A stretch of 64,000 nucleotides of DNA from Venturia oleaginea (lineage: Eukaryota; Ascomycota; Dothideomycetes; Venturiales; Venturiaceae). This document shows, piece after piece, positions 22,687 to 36,476 of the stretch (the stretch's first letter is position 1; every line of letters starts with the position of its first letter). Under the pieces are notes generated by a model. That model was not told the DNA's origin, did not search any database, and worked only from the letters and a program-made list of their open reading frames with translations. The stretch is from positions 868,001 to 932,000 of the forward strand of contig JABMLP010000010.1 of the NCBI GenBank assembly GCA_013176395.1. Direction: 5' to 3'. The translations under genes were made by a program, and so were the position numbers.

Positions 22687-24354
22687 ATGACATCCTTCAC
22701 AACCGTCCCGATCCTCTCCCTCGCCCTTGCCCGCGACGCCAAAACAAAACCACAGTTCCTCGTCCATCTCCGAGATACCCTCCTCAACGTCGGATTTCTC
22801 TACCTCTCAGACGCGGGTCTCCCGAAAGAACTGGTGGAAAGAGTATGCGAACTGACGTTTGACTTCTTCAACGAGGATATTTTGAGTTTGGAAGAGAAGG
22901 AGAGGATTGAGATGAAGAATGAGAAGAGCTTTTTGGGTTGGAGTAGGGTAAGTTTGATTTTTATTCTTACATGTCAGGGAGTTGATAATCATCAATGAAT
23001 TTTTGGTGGTTTTGCTTACGTCAGGTGCTGTTTCTCAATACTGTGCTGTCAAATCTGTAAGGGCTGAAAGCCATCTAAAGGCAATTTATGAAGGATGAGT
23101 ACCAGGAATCGATTATATTAAGATGTATAGCACAAGAGGGAATCGCTCCCTATTCCATCCACCAGTGTAAAACCCGTTCCATAGTAGTACAGGTATGAAA
23201 GATGCGCCGAAATAGATACGAGGAAAGATATGAAGATGAAAAAAAGAAGAATACAAGACGCAGACGGCGCTATTTTACCCACGCGCAAATATACAAACGC
23301 AACCTATTTTAACCTTTTTCGAACATGGAGTATCTTAAAAAAGAAAAAAGAAAAGAGAGCAAACAAAGCTGACACTCAACAAACAGCTTAACAACGAAAC
23401 AACCGCCGGCCGCAGCGACTACCGCGAGCAACTTGATCTATCAACACCTCACCCGATCCCAGGACCCGAGGCGCCCTTATACTACAATCTGCTCGCACCA
23501 AACCAATGGCCGTCTCCAAAGAGCATCCCGGACTTTCGACCAGTATTTGAAGAGTACATGTCAAGGATGTCGGAAATAAGCACTTTCTTCACCTCTCTCA
23601 TCGCTGAAGCACTCGACATGCCAGCAACAGCATTCGACCGATTCTTCGACAAAGGCCAACAACACAAGCTCAAAATTGTCAAGTATCCAGAAGGACCAGA
23701 CTCGCAAGACCCAGTGGAACGCCAGGGAGTGGGTCCCCACAAGGACTCGATGCTCACGTCGTACTTGCTACAAGTGTCGCCTCAAGTTGGTCTCCAGGCA
23801 CAAAATACGTCTGGAGATTGGGTCGATGTGAAGCCGGTTGATGGGACTCTTGTTGTCGCCATCGGTCAAGGTCTGGAGGCTTTGACGGGAGGATGTTGCG
23901 CAAGCACTACACACCGAGTACTGAGTCCATTGAAAGGAGAAGGACCGCGTTTTAGTATTCCTTTCTTTCAGGGTGTGAGCTACGATGCGCGATTCGAAGA
24001 GATGAATGTTCCAGAACATGTGCGCCAGCTGAGAAAGAATGTTCTGGGTAGGACGGGCGGACGCAAGGATGACGTCGAATTTACGTTCCGTAAAGGCCGG
24101 TGGCAGCATCTAGGGGAGGCGACTTTGTCAAATAGAGTGAAAAGTCATCCTGATGTTGGTGAAAGATGGGTAAGTTACCTAGAATGCATACCATTTCTCA
24201 CTAGAAACACATATTTCGTGATGAGGGTCCATCATCGCGGGAGGGGTATATGTGGAGGCTTGAGATGTTACTGACTGCATGACAGTATCCGGAGCTGCTG
24301 GCTAAAATCCGAAAAGAACAATTCAGGCCAGAAAGAGAGCCTAGAGCGCACTAA
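22687..24354 (+). CDS. 2-oxoglutarate/Fe(II)-dependent oxygenase, isopenicillin-N-synthase-like
   Basis: Three exons (22687-22947, 23387-24169, 24286-24354) give 370 aa. The joins read LGWSR|LNNETTAGR and GERW|YPELLAKI. The N-terminal DIOX_N domain (VPILSLALARD...VGFLYLSDAGLP) is followed by the double-stranded beta-helix core. Iron ligands are H and D in GPHKDSMLTSYLLQ and the distal H in STTHRVLSP. RFSIPFF supplies the Arg that binds 2-oxoglutarate. These enzymes hydroxylate, desaturate or cyclise small molecules, often in secondary metabolism; the substrate here is unknown. No biosynthetic cluster is obvious around it. The first intron, 439 nt, is by far the longest in the window; the second is 116 nt. 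Confidence 0.88.
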
Positions 24355-25218
24355 CTAGTCTGTTTCCGAAGACAGTCGTACCTTGGCAGGAACTCGGGAA
24401 TGTGCAGCGTGAGATGCGAGTTCGCGATCTCTATATTATTCAGTATCTAATGGTCTGCTTTGCAAATCGTGGTTGGCAATCGAAATGACGACCAAGGCGA
24501 TGAATAGTACCTGAAACTATGGTTCGACGGCCGCTCCCGTTTTCTTCGGTTGGTGACTTGTTCATCCATTCGGTACTGTCAGGCTGGTAGCGCCCTTCAA
24601 AGTTCAACCGGTGTTTCGCGCGTTGCAACGATGCTATGGCGCTCCGCGGGGCTCCGTTGTGGACAAAACAATCCCAGCTCTTCAATTCAAAGCTATGTAC
24701 AAGCCACTTGCAAGAGGGGAAACATCACAGTGGTCGATAAAGTGATATGATTTGCGACGATGCTCTCTCGTATCGTGATATTGCCAAATTTCTCGGAGGT
24801 GGCAATGATCGCGATTGCAGCTCTGTCGGTCTGAATTGAACGGCCCTTCATCAGCTCCCCGCTCAACAGCGACGGTGTCCTGCGGACCGTCATAATCATC
24901 AATAAGCCCCGCCGCCGATAGAATCCTCTCCGGCCGTATCTCGCCAGTCAAAAAAGTGGGGAAGCTGAGCCAGGCACAGTTTGAGCGTGCGGTCGGCCTG
25001 CGGTCGGCCTGCGTTCGGCCTGCGTCGTAACGAATAGTTATCGCAGTAGGAATAATTCGGTGAATGATGTTCATAGCGATTGATTGAGGGTGCCTCCAGG
25101 TGACCAAGCTGAATGAAATAGGATCAGTTGCCAGGCGTCCCCATCGTGCCTGTCCTGCCCATTGCTCGATCGACCGCAAGGAAAAGCCAAGATAACATAA
25201 CTTTTCCGGCATACCTGC
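24355..25218. other. Convergent intergenic region with a small tandem repeat
   Basis: These 864 bp separate the 3' ends of the oxygenase and the bZIP gene. A minus-strand frame of 176 codons (24682-25212) has no domain and includes the 11-bp repeat, so it is judged accidental. The repeat is listed separately. Confidence 0.45.
24988..25020. repeat. Three tandem 11-bp units
   Basis: TGCGGTCGGCC is repeated twice exactly (24988-25009). A third copy with one change (TGCGTTCGGCC) follows to 25020, then a partial TGCG. It lies just downstream of the bZIP stop codon, so it would be in the bZIP 3' UTR. Confidence 0.8.
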
Positions 25219-26453
25219 TTAATGCTCATGTTTCATGCTGTTAGAGTGCATGTTGTACATCATCTGCTGTTGTTGAGCTTCCATACCGGACCGTTGCTGC
25301 ATCATCTGCATCTGCTCCGGCTCATGTGGTGACACAGGCATATACCCTTGACTTTGAGGATGTGGGTATGCTGGATAAGCTGTGGCAGATGAAGGGGCCA
25401 ACTGGGCGTTAGAGTGGCCAGGGTGATATTCGGGTACATGGCCAGTCGGACTCCTTGTCTGCGCGTATGGTGCCATCATCTGAGGCTCGGACTGGTACTG
25501 CTGGTGGTGTTGCATCGGGCGACCGTTCGTGTCGACTACATAGTTGTGATTTGGCGCATATGGTTGCTGTTGTTGCAGAGCCGGATCCATGGGTTGCATG
25601 TGGCGTTCAGGTTCCGGAATGTGTGGTCCAACTGGAGAATGATGCGAATTCCATCGCATGTTGCCTGCGACAGGCGAGGCGTCAGCTATCGACGGAGAGC
25701 GCTCGATAGTTGAAGAAACAGGGCTGTAGGCGGTATTCCACGCTTCTTGTGATGCCAGCGATTGTTGCACCGACGTCGCAGGCACTGAACGAGGAGCTGG
25801 GGTAGAGGATGTGCGCACTTGTGTCGAAATTTTCATCCTCGAGTTGCGGTTTGGCGATGCGGGTGCAGCTGGGAGCATCGCATTCTCAAAACTGATCCCT
25901 TTTGGCACATGTCCGTCAGCATATTGTTCTTTTGGTACATATAAGCATGCAGCAGACACTGGATGGGATCCATGTATAACAACACTATGCCACAAAAAGC
26001 AGGGCAGGCAGAGTACGTACCATTCTCGGACAACGCCGCTACTGCGTGGTTTAGACGACCGCGCAACATGGCATTTTCTTGCTCAAGCTCCTCGTTTCGC
26101 TGCAGGGCCTGCATCAATTTCGCACTTGTGTCGTTCGTTGCGCTGAGCTCAGCGATACGACGCTCCAAAGTGTCAATGTGGTCCTTTGTCCGCTGGCGGA
26201 TGGCACGTTGGGCCTCTCTGTCGTTTGCGCGTTTGCGTTCGAGTTGTGCAGCAGTCAAGGTCGACACACTGCGCGTTCCGGCGCGTGATGGGCGACGCTT
26301 TGCGCCGGGGGTGCTCTGCTTGGAGCTCTGGCTCAGCGATTCGGGGGAGGCCATTTTTTGCATCGACTGCATTGCGTGAGGCATTGCGGGATCCGACATT
26401 ACGTAGAATGGATGTGGATGGGCCGCAAACTGTGGGTACTGAACAGAAATCAT
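25219..26453 (-). CDS. bZIP transcription factor with an atypical basic region
   Basis: Two exons (26021-26453 and 25219-25958, 62-nt intron GTACGT...CCAG) give 390 aa. The bZIP domain (about 72-140) has the basic region LERKRANDREAQRAIRQRTK and a heptad leucine/isoleucine zipper through LERRIAELS, LMQALQRNEELEQENAMLRGRL. In most bZIP proteins an invariant Asn lies eight residues before the conserved Arg. Here Asp78 takes that place (to Arg86) and Asn77 is shifted by one. The C-terminal 240 residues are low-complexity, rich in Gln, Pro, Met and His, as in activation regions. It probably acts in the nucleus as a homodimer. Targets are unknown. The start at 26453 is the first ATG of the frame; an upstream non-coding exon cannot be excluded. 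Confidence 0.86.
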
Positions 26454-29415
26454 GGGTGTAGTGAGCTTCGCGATGGAAGCCGTGTCGGAAAAAGCTCTCG
26501 GCGAAAGTGCGGAGTATCTGGGTAGCGAGCAGCAGGAGATTGGTTACTCCAACCTCTTTTGTGTTCGGTGGAGTCAGAGGGAGGAACGTTTCAAGGGCGG
26601 GCTGAGTGGTCGTCCTCGCCAACTATGGAAGAAGAAAGTATCGGGTGTAAAGTGGGATTTGAAAATCGAGTGATCGTCTGGATGGTTCTTCTATTACATG
26701 TATACTCCGCAAGGACAGACGCCTGTACCCTGTGGAGATCTCACGTACTTATGAAAACCAAAAGCACCGTGCCTGGTCGAGCTCAGGCACAAACTCGGAT
26801 CGATCAGGCTCAGCAGGCACGGAACTGGCACTGGCACAGCAAGCACTGACGGTGGACGACGGACGAAGAATTGAAGGGCTGCAGATGGCTCTGGTAGGCA
26901 CAGGAAATAGACGGAAGGCTGGACGAGTCGGCAGCGCAGGGTTGGTAAGAGCGCTTTATGAAGTGCAGAGGCAGGAAAGGATGGTGCCGCCACTGGCAGA
27001 GACTGCAGTGGTAAAGATTTAGTACCTTTGCCGATACAGGACTGGTGAATCGATAGCAGAGGCCAAGCGTTCCTGATGGTGGCCTGTGGGCCACGCGTAG
27101 AACGGTATGCACTTGCAGTCGGCAGCTCTGGCGGGGTCCGTTTCAGCTTCCAGCTTCTTCATGGTTGGAACCTAGAAAAGCCTGCGTGAGGCTTCAGAGG
27201 CTTGCCCGAATATGTCTACAATACGAAAATCAGACAGGGTCGAGCATCATCATGGAAGAACTCTTCTGCACGCGTTTCCAGATACCGCGGAGCATTCACC
27301 AATTTGGTCCCTGTATTGCCGTTGTTGAGTGCCATGGCAGCAATCTTTGTGGAACCGCGAACTGGTGGTCATTGTTCTGGCTTCTTCTCCAGCTCTGACC
27401 ACGGTCAATGGCTATCAACATCTGGCAAGCTACTATGTAGACGACAGCCACCAGAGCGTTTGTGGATGGCAGCTGTCTCGGCACAGATCAGAGACGTCAA
27501 TGATGACAGGTACTCGTCTGGACTCGGTGTGATACGGGATAGCGCAAGAGGGTCAGCTACTCGTTGCTACGGAAAGCCTGACGAAGTTCCCATCTCCAAA
27601 GGCTGCTACGATCTGCCATTTCGAAACCAGCCGTTTGATCGTCGGCCGTTTAGCAGATGTTGGTACACACGCTCGTTACTTTCCCAGGCTCCAGCTGGCT
27701 CTGCATGATGAGGAAAGGCAGGGTAGACGGCGATCTTGCTAGCCCGAATGCGGATAGATGAGATGCTCCATGCGGGAAGCAAAGCTGAGGACCCGCTAGA
27801 ACAGAATCTCCCGTTTCTGATTAATTCGCTAGCTGGCTGGGAACATAGCTAAGTGGCGCTCCTGATCCCATATTCTTCTCTCCAGTGCGACCGCATTTAG
27901 CAGGCTGGCAGGCACCGTTCAGAGCATTATTTCCCAAGCGGAGAGATTGTTCTTCTAGCTTGCCTAGGACTGATGCATGATTTAATCCTCCGTATGCTCC
28001 ATTCACCCTCGCAAACTCGTGTATCACATGTCTGCATCAGACAAAGTGTCATGGCAGAGCAGAGCAGGTCCTCCAGTCGTTGTCTACTACTGCGCAGGCT
28101 CTTCAAGCCGACTGACACCATGTTCAAAGATCATGTTCCCTGCGAGGATGCGGCTGATCCTCGGGGCATGGAACCGAGAAATGAGGGGTGCAGGAGGCGG
28201 TGGTTATATACTCATCCCGCAACAGGTAAGGTTTCTAACAAAAGCTGGAAGCCAGAATATTGGTGGACATTTCCACGAGGCGACAGGGTTTATCGGAAAG
28301 CCGGCAAAAGAAAGAAAATGGGCTTTTTTGATTCGATTGGGCTTGAAATGGCTGATTTACCTGTGCACAGACTGGTTGCCCATATCGGTTTGAGTCTAGG
28401 AGTACCCTGCCATCAGGCACTTGGGCCTCAGGCTGCCACGAGAGTCGTTGAGCTGCCCATTGCAGCAAATCTCCCACCATTATTGGTCCGATTCGTCTTG
28501 ATAGCTTCTTGACACTTGGTCCCTTGCCGTGTTCGTCTGCAGTCTGGAGCCTGTCCGAGTTTCCAGCTATTACTTAGATTTATCGCTACCAAACTTCTTC
28601 ACACCTAGATCATTGAAATATACGCTATGCCAGGCGTATTTGATGGCGGAAACCTTCTTTATCCAGCATTCAGGGGTATAACTGTCACCGGAGAGGCATT
28701 GTCACCATGGCAATCGATCCAGAAAAGCGTGTTCATCGACGGTTCAATGACAAAAATACCTCGCCCTACCAAACATCATCAGAAGACGACACGGGCACCA
28801 GGATCGATCGTTCTCTTCTCCACAGACGGCCTCACAGCGGCCCTCCCTTGCGGGTCGCGGCTGTCAATTGTCACTTCAAAACTGTGGCGCTCTTTATTGA
28901 TTGATTGATTGATTTTATCCTACTCGGTTGCAGCCGCTTAATCAGGCAGCTATGTCCGGTTAGGAGGACTTCATCAGACAGCCGACACGTGATAGATTAT
29001 ATAATCCACCGCGCCCCACTTCGCCCCGTTCACTGAAACAAGACCAGCTGTCCCCTCCGTCCTCCCTCTTTTCCCTTAACCAGTATCTCCAAATGCCCGC
29101 TGGCTCTTGTAGATACTGGTTATTCTGCTAGTATATCTGTGCTATGTAGACTCAAGAGGCAATGCCTCGTGTTTCGCTATCCTTCTACCTACAGTCTCCC
29201 TCTAATGCTCAGCTTTGTCTATCTGTTTCGCCTTATCCCTCAAGGCCAATGGGTTCCCTAAGTATGTTTCTGCTTGTGAAAGTTGCCTTGCACCAGATTC
29301 CTATGCGGCGGTGTATTTGGTTGTGTGATGCTGGAGACAATAGTAACCATCGTAGTCGTGATTTCGCTGCTTCGGTGTGATACTCCGGGTATGCCCGTGG
29401 ACGAGGCTGTCTGGT
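26454..29415. other. Gene-poor region upstream of the bZIP gene
   Basis: About 3 kb without a convincing gene. Open frames of 90-180 codons occur (26732-27022, 27202-27708, 27973-28512) but show no domain, no consistent splicing and poor starts. Part is presumably the bZIP promoter. Fourfold GATT occurs near 28898-28913 and a 12-bp inverted repeat near 29077. The region may contain eroded mobile-element sequence, but no terminal repeats or transposase motifs were recognised. Confidence 0.4.
29077..29122. repeat. Perfect 12-bp inverted repeat (hairpin)
   Basis: TAACCAGTATCT at 29077-29088 is matched exactly by its reverse complement AGATACTGGTTA at 29111-29122, with a 22-nt loop. It sits about 300 bp before the tandem repeat array. 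It could form a stem in RNA or mark the edge of an old insertion; neither is shown. Confidence 0.7.
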
Positions 29416-30150
29416 AGCTGCCGTATTGTATGGCGCCGATCGTGCTATAGACCTGCCGTCTTATAGTCGGAGCCTATCTGCTGCTAGTCGCTCTCCCTAC
29501 TTGCTATATCGCGCTCCTACTCTTGCCAATGCCATAACTGGGACGCAACAGTCTGGGGAGAGGCTCAAGGCTACGTCTGCTGGCTTGTAGGGAGGGGATT
29601 TGCCGCCAATAAGCTCCTTCTATACGTCCTTACTGCTTACTGTGTTGCGCACCTACTCTTGCCAATGCCATAACTGGGACGCAACAGTTTGGGGAGAGGC
29701 TCAAGGCTCTGGACAACAGCTTGCAGCAGGACGGTTTGCGGAGACGATAGTAGATGAGGTTCTCTAGCAGCTGCCGTATCGTGTCGCACCGATTGTGTTG
29801 TAGACCTGTCGTCTTATAGTCGGAGCCTATCTGCTGCCAGTCGCTCTCCCTGCTTGCTATATCGCGCACCTACTCTTGCCACTGCCATAACTGGGACGCA
29901 ACAGTCTGGGGAGAGGCTCAAGGCTACGTCTGCTAGCTTACAGGGAGGGGATTTGCCGCCAATAGGCTCCTTCTATGCGTCCTTACTACTTACTGTGTCG
30001 CGCACCTACTCTTGCCAATGCCATAACTGGGACGCAACAGTTTGGGGAGAGGCTCAAGGCTCTGGGCAACAGCTTGTAGCAGGACGGTTTGCCAAGACGT
30101 TGGGAGAGATTGTCTAGTCGTTGCAGTGGTGTGTGGTGCCGATTGTTGCA
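29416..30150. repeat. Nested tandem repeat: 353-bp unit with an internal 136-bp duplication
   Basis: The string CCTACTCTTGCCAATGCCAT recurs, with at most small changes, at 29516, 29652, 29869 and 30005. Spacing therefore alternates 136, 217 and 136 bp. The full unit, starting AGCTGCCGTAT, repeats at 29416 and 29769 (353-bp period). A third, more diverged copy begins about 30114 and fades out by 30150. Short minus-strand frames run through the units but are not gene-like. It may be part of a decayed mobile element or a locally expanded satellite. Confidence 0.8.
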
Positions 30151-31888
30151 CACCGGGCGTCTGGTGTTTGAGTTGTGTTGAAGGTATTGCCGTTCTAGCA
30201 GTGACTCGTCGACTCGGAGCGTTGCAGTGTCATCTGGGGTGATGGACTAGCCGGGAGATAGTGACTAGATGGTTGCTGTTGTCTTTGGTGGACGCATCGT
30301 TCGTGTAGCTTGCTCATGTATTCGTCTGCTTGCTCTGCGGTGGCCGCGACGGCGACTCTAGAGATATCTCATCGACGCTGAGGGACGCGCGATGGCCTCT
30401 AGAGGCCGGAGCGGCCACTGGCAGAGGTGTTTTGATGATCCTTAGATGATACTTCTGTAAATTCCAAAAATTGAGTTCTCGCTGTGTGTGCTGTTTTCTG
30501 GCGCTCTTTATTCTACATAGTTCCATAGGGCATGTTGGCACAGAGAACCCCCGTGACTACCCTGCAGATGCGAGCAAGCCCTGCTCTTTCATATTCAGTT
30601 TCAGACTATCATACAGGCACACGCCAACCCCTTATCTTTCCAAGCACCACGTGAGAATCAGGTATGATTCTTCTGGCCGTGCTAAAGCCGTATCTCGGTA
30701 CCGGTACCCGCCTACTGTTCTTAGCTACTGCTCCCTCCCGTCCTTCTAAGACCAAGTCATCCCTGAGCTCCACCATGAATTTTCTTAGACATCCGGGTAC
30801 TTACTGGTCACTGCCGGCGCGCTTGTCATGCCAGTGATTCTTGTTTGGGCCACTTGCAGTGTGGCTCAGCGACAGGACTGATTATCGCAATCAATCCAAA
30901 ATTCGCACAACCTTCGAGAAGAATAACGGCTTTCCAGAATTCCCTTTGTCGGCTCGCCGTTGCTCACCTCGACGTCTTTTATGATCGGTCGTTCGCCGTT
31001 TTCTCGCACCCAACTACGGGAATGACGACGTATATTAATAAGGATTAGCTTCGATCCGGGAGGCCAATTTCAATGGCTTTGGACAAGACAGCTAGAATAT
31101 TTCATAATACCCATTTCGAGATTGAGATGGTTAATTTCTGGTAACATTAAATTTATGGATGTTGATCACTGTTCAGGGACTTCGATACCAATGCTATCTT
31201 CGATGGCCAGGGAGTCAGAAGAGCACTGGATTCGCGGCCTTACTGTGCCGCTTCTAATGACTTCGTTCAACAGCTTCTGCCTCAAAGGTCCATACATCTT
31301 TTATCATATCCGAGGATTGATATAAACAATTACCTTGGTAGATCTTCCGTAACATCAGCAAAAATTATTCTGCTGAGAGCTTAGTTCTCTGAATGGGCCA
31401 ACATAAAGCGGAAGAAAAAGTGTAGCGGGTCCAAATGGCGACATGTGAACTGCCATTCTAAAGTCTCTGACAGTAGGCCGCGCTCCCACGATTTCGGATG
31501 CTTCTCCTCCTTTACCAGGCGTTCAGCTTCTTCCCTCGAATGTTCGACATGACTTGGGTTTGCCGCCCACTACAAAAAGAATCTGCATCGATTCGGACTT
31601 CCCGGTCAGCATCGCGAGAATCGTGCATACTTATCATAGACATTGCGATACAAGCGGGAACGGCCGAGGACGCACATCACCTCCATTTTCCTCGAGAATG
31701 CATGGATAGTTTTCATTTACGCCCCATGTTTATCAGGATCATAACTTTCCTTCTCCCAGCCTCCAACCACGAGGACGAAGATGAACCTACCGCCTCCTGC
31801 AACGTTGGCCAGTGAAGGTACAATGTTTCAGTCGCTTAAAGCCCAACCATGTGGGAAGCAGCTTGCAAGTACTGTATGCTATGCATGC
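30151..31888. other. Intergenic region downstream of the GH1 gene
   Basis: About 1.7 kb with no supported gene. A 12-bp palindrome GGTACCGGTACC lies at 30697-30708. Frames such as 31498-31815 and 31781-32047 are antisense to, or flank, the GH1 3' exon and are rejected. Confidence 0.4.
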
Positions 31889-33489
<1,601 letters not shown>

Positions 33490-34823
33490 AATGAAGACAA
33501 CAAAGGCGAGGGACAATCACACGGAGAAAAAGGAGACAAAGTCACTGTTCAACTTCACAGCTGCGCGATTTGTTACTCTAGAACACCTGTCGTTCCTTAG
33601 CGGTACAAGATTTTCCGAGAACCGTTTCAATCTACGAGGCTAGGGATTTCTCCGAGTCCCCCCGTGCTCAAAGCAAATGGCAAGTCGTCTCGTTAAGGAA
33701 GAACACCTCAGCAGGATTAGGCGAACTTGGTTGACGATTGCAAGGACCTTCCTTGCCCTTCATCATCTACTAGTGGTTGTACTATTAAATGGTTTACACT
33801 CATTGAACCCGTTTACGTACCTACGTGAACGCACTATCAATATCAAGCCGCGTTGCTGCAGCTTCAATGGCCTCGTGTAGACAGGGAACAGCAGTGTATC
33901 CCAAAAGCACCAGGATAACCTCATTGAGCAGATCGCAAATCTATACAGTGCGTAGACTCTGCATACGTACTCACAAGCAAAACCCCCACAATCGATCCAA
34001 CCGCGAAACACAATTCGCATTTCCATCGATGCGCAAGCCAAGTAGCATGATGATCGAAACATCAGTCTTCCACCACTTCGCCGTAAAGAGACATGGGATT
34101 CCCCGTTGGCTAAAGTACGGGGTACGATGAAATCCTTTCCTGATGCCCCACCCCCCGCCTCCCATCCGGATCCCTGGAGGAATGTCGGAACGACACTCTG
34201 GGAGAGCCAAGAGCGCTTTGCATGAACGCTGGTGGTGATGGTGCGCCACTCTGCACAAGTAATACCATCGTTGGTCCGCGGTTCTTGACCTTTAGACCCG
34301 AAATGGGCAGTGGACGCAGGAACCTTGACCCCGCGTTTTATAGGCTGGATCTTTGTGCGCAGTGGTTGTTTCGTGTCCCTCTTATCTTGGTATCGGAATG
34401 GTTGGTTTCATGCTGGCCGCTTGTGCAGCTTTGCGGCGTTGCTTGATCACGTGATGGATAACTAAATCGTCGGAAAAGTGAGGTTGGAATTGGATGGCAG
34501 GATCCTGGGTTTCTAAAAATATGCATTTTTTCAATATTCTACCCCGTGAAATGAGCTGCTGTTTGTTGTACTACTCCGTATGTTCTGGCTGCAGCTGCTC
34601 TCTGCTCCACCTTGAAGTGCGGAGTAATCATCGAGCTTGACAAGGAAGAGATGCATCACACATCAACAACGTTGGATTCTGCAAAACTGTATTCCACCAG
34701 GATAAATGTCAGGAATTGCTTCGTCGTAACAGGTAATCTCGTATATCTAAAGTTTCCAGCGAGGATGCTCAGTCACCTGGTTCATCAGGTAATTTCGTGA
34801 CTCGGACCACCAAGTCTGCAACC
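33490..34823. promoter_or_regulatory. Divergent upstream region of GH1 and DUF1479 genes
   Basis: This 1.33-kb interval separates two divergent start codons. It includes the palindrome ATCACGTGAT near 34445-34454, an E-box type site (CACGTG) bound by bHLH factors in fungi. No gene is seen; frames at 33763-34062 and 33971-34258 overlap each other and lack motifs. Confidence 0.45.
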
Positions 34824-36476
34824 ATGCTGCGAAAGGCCTCCAACTCATCACTTTTCATCAAATCTCATCTATTCCCATCATCATTCACTCAGAACCATCC
34901 CTTCCTTCAATCTCGAACAGCAGCAACAGCACAACTCCAAAAACGAGCCGGCGACATCTCAGACGCGTTTGCTTCGCTCTCTGGCGGAACACCAGCACCC
35001 TTGGATCCTCGATTCGCAGCTCTCAAGAAAAGACTGATTGCTGGACATGAAGATGCCGTCATCAACAGCTGGAATCGTCTTCTCGCCCATCTACGCTCCG
35101 AAGTTGCCATCGTGAGCAAGAAGGGAAGTGCCATCATTCCCACAATCTCCTTCAACGACATAAAAAAAGGCGCGAATTCGTCCTTCCAAAAGCAGTACAA
35201 AGAGCGCGGTGTCTGCGTTATTCGCGATGTAGTGCCAGAAGAGGAAGCTCTTGAGTACAAAGACAGTCTCAGATCTTACATTGCTGCCAATATGGAGAGG
35301 ACGAAAGCTTTCCCTGCAAATGATCCGCAGGTGTATGAGTTGTACTGGTCGGAAGCGCAGCTCAAAGGTAGGGGTCATCCGAATCTTCTGGAGACACAGA
35401 GGTTTTTGATGAGTTTTTGGAAGGCTGGAAGTGAGAGTGCGATTTCGACACAGCATCCAGTGGCTTATGCTGATCGATTGAGGATGAGACAACCAGGCGA
35501 TGCTTCGTTTGCTTTGGGACCGCACATCGATGGTGGAAGCTGTGAGAGATGGGAAGAGAATGGGTATGGAAGAGGCGGGGATGGTAATGGAGTTTATGGT
35601 AGTGTTTTCAGCGGAGATTGGGAAAAGTGCGATCTGTAAGGATGCCCATCCTTTTTTTTTTATCATTGTCTAACAATATTAGATGGGATGCGACAGCTCG
35701 TCTAGGCGTTGTAAGTGATCTTTACGCTGGGGTTGGTGCTTGTGGTGCTTTTCGCATGGCGCAAGGCTGGCTCAGCATGAGTAACGTGAAGGGAGGAGAA
35801 GGACATCTCCTTGTGAATCCCATCTTACAAGGAGCAATGTCATATCTCCTCCTCCGTCCGTTCTTCCAAGAGAAAAGTTCTGCAGCTTCGTTACCTAAGG
35901 AACAATACCTGGACCCTTCAAATTGGGTCTTAGAACCCGAGACTACCGTAAGTTCTTCTTGTTCATAACAGAAATCCCATGAACTCATTCTCCTTACAGC
36001 CAACTCTCCAAGGAGCCTCACCAGGCCATGGACAAGAATTATCAGATGTCCTTCACCCCCATCTCTCCCTCCAAAACACAATGGTCCACATGCCTCCTGT
36101 TCGCCCAGGAGATTACGTAGCCTGGCACTGCGACACCATCCACGCTGTCGACAAAACACACGCTGGGACAACGGATTCAAGCGTTCTTTATATCCCAACC
36201 TGTCCTCTAACCTTCGACAACGCCCAGTATCTAGTTCGTCAACGCGACACGTTTCTCAATGGAACACCGTCACCTGATTTTGGTGGCGGAGAGGGCGAAA
36301 GTAAACATGTGGGTCGATTGGGTGTAGATGATCTTGCTAGTGTTGGGAGCTTGAGAAATGCGGATGGGTTGAGGAGTATGGGGCTGGAGATGTGGGATGC
36401 TGAGGCAGAGGGATTGACCATTGGACAGAGGAGGGTTATGAATCTCGCTAACAAGGAGTTGGGATTTTATGTATGA
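34824..36476 (+). CDS. DUF1479 (YbiU-type) 2OG-Fe(II) oxygenase-like protein
   Basis: Three exons (34824-35635, 35683-35947, 36000-36476; introns 47 and 52 nt) give 517 aa. The family is DUF1479, a large group of probable non-heme iron/2-oxoglutarate oxygenases found in fungi and bacteria. Visible hallmarks are YKERGVCVIRDVVPEEEA, the HxD ligands in ALGPHIDGGSCERW, and the distal His region VAWHCDTIHAVDKTHAG. After it come YIPTCPLTFDNAQYL and a C-terminal extension. The first 45 residues are basic, Ser-rich and without acidic residues, which fits a mitochondrial targeting sequence. The substrate is unknown. The exon joins restore EKCDL|WDATARLGVVSDLYAG, so the earlier stop seen in the raw frame is intronic. 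Confidence 0.9.

Noticed and set aside
24682..25212. A 176-codon minus-strand frame downstream of the bZIP gene
   Set aside because: It runs through the 11-bp tandem repeat, lacks motifs, and lies where the bZIP 3' UTR is expected.
27202..28512. Long plus-strand frames (168 and 179 codons) in the gene-poor region
   Set aside because: No recognisable domains, no splice pattern and irregular composition. I could not tell them from chance frames in moderately GC-rich DNA.
29400..30150. Minus-strand frame of 79 codons in the tandem repeats as a possible gene
   Set aside because: It exists only because the repeat units happen to stay open; copies differ by frame and stop codons.
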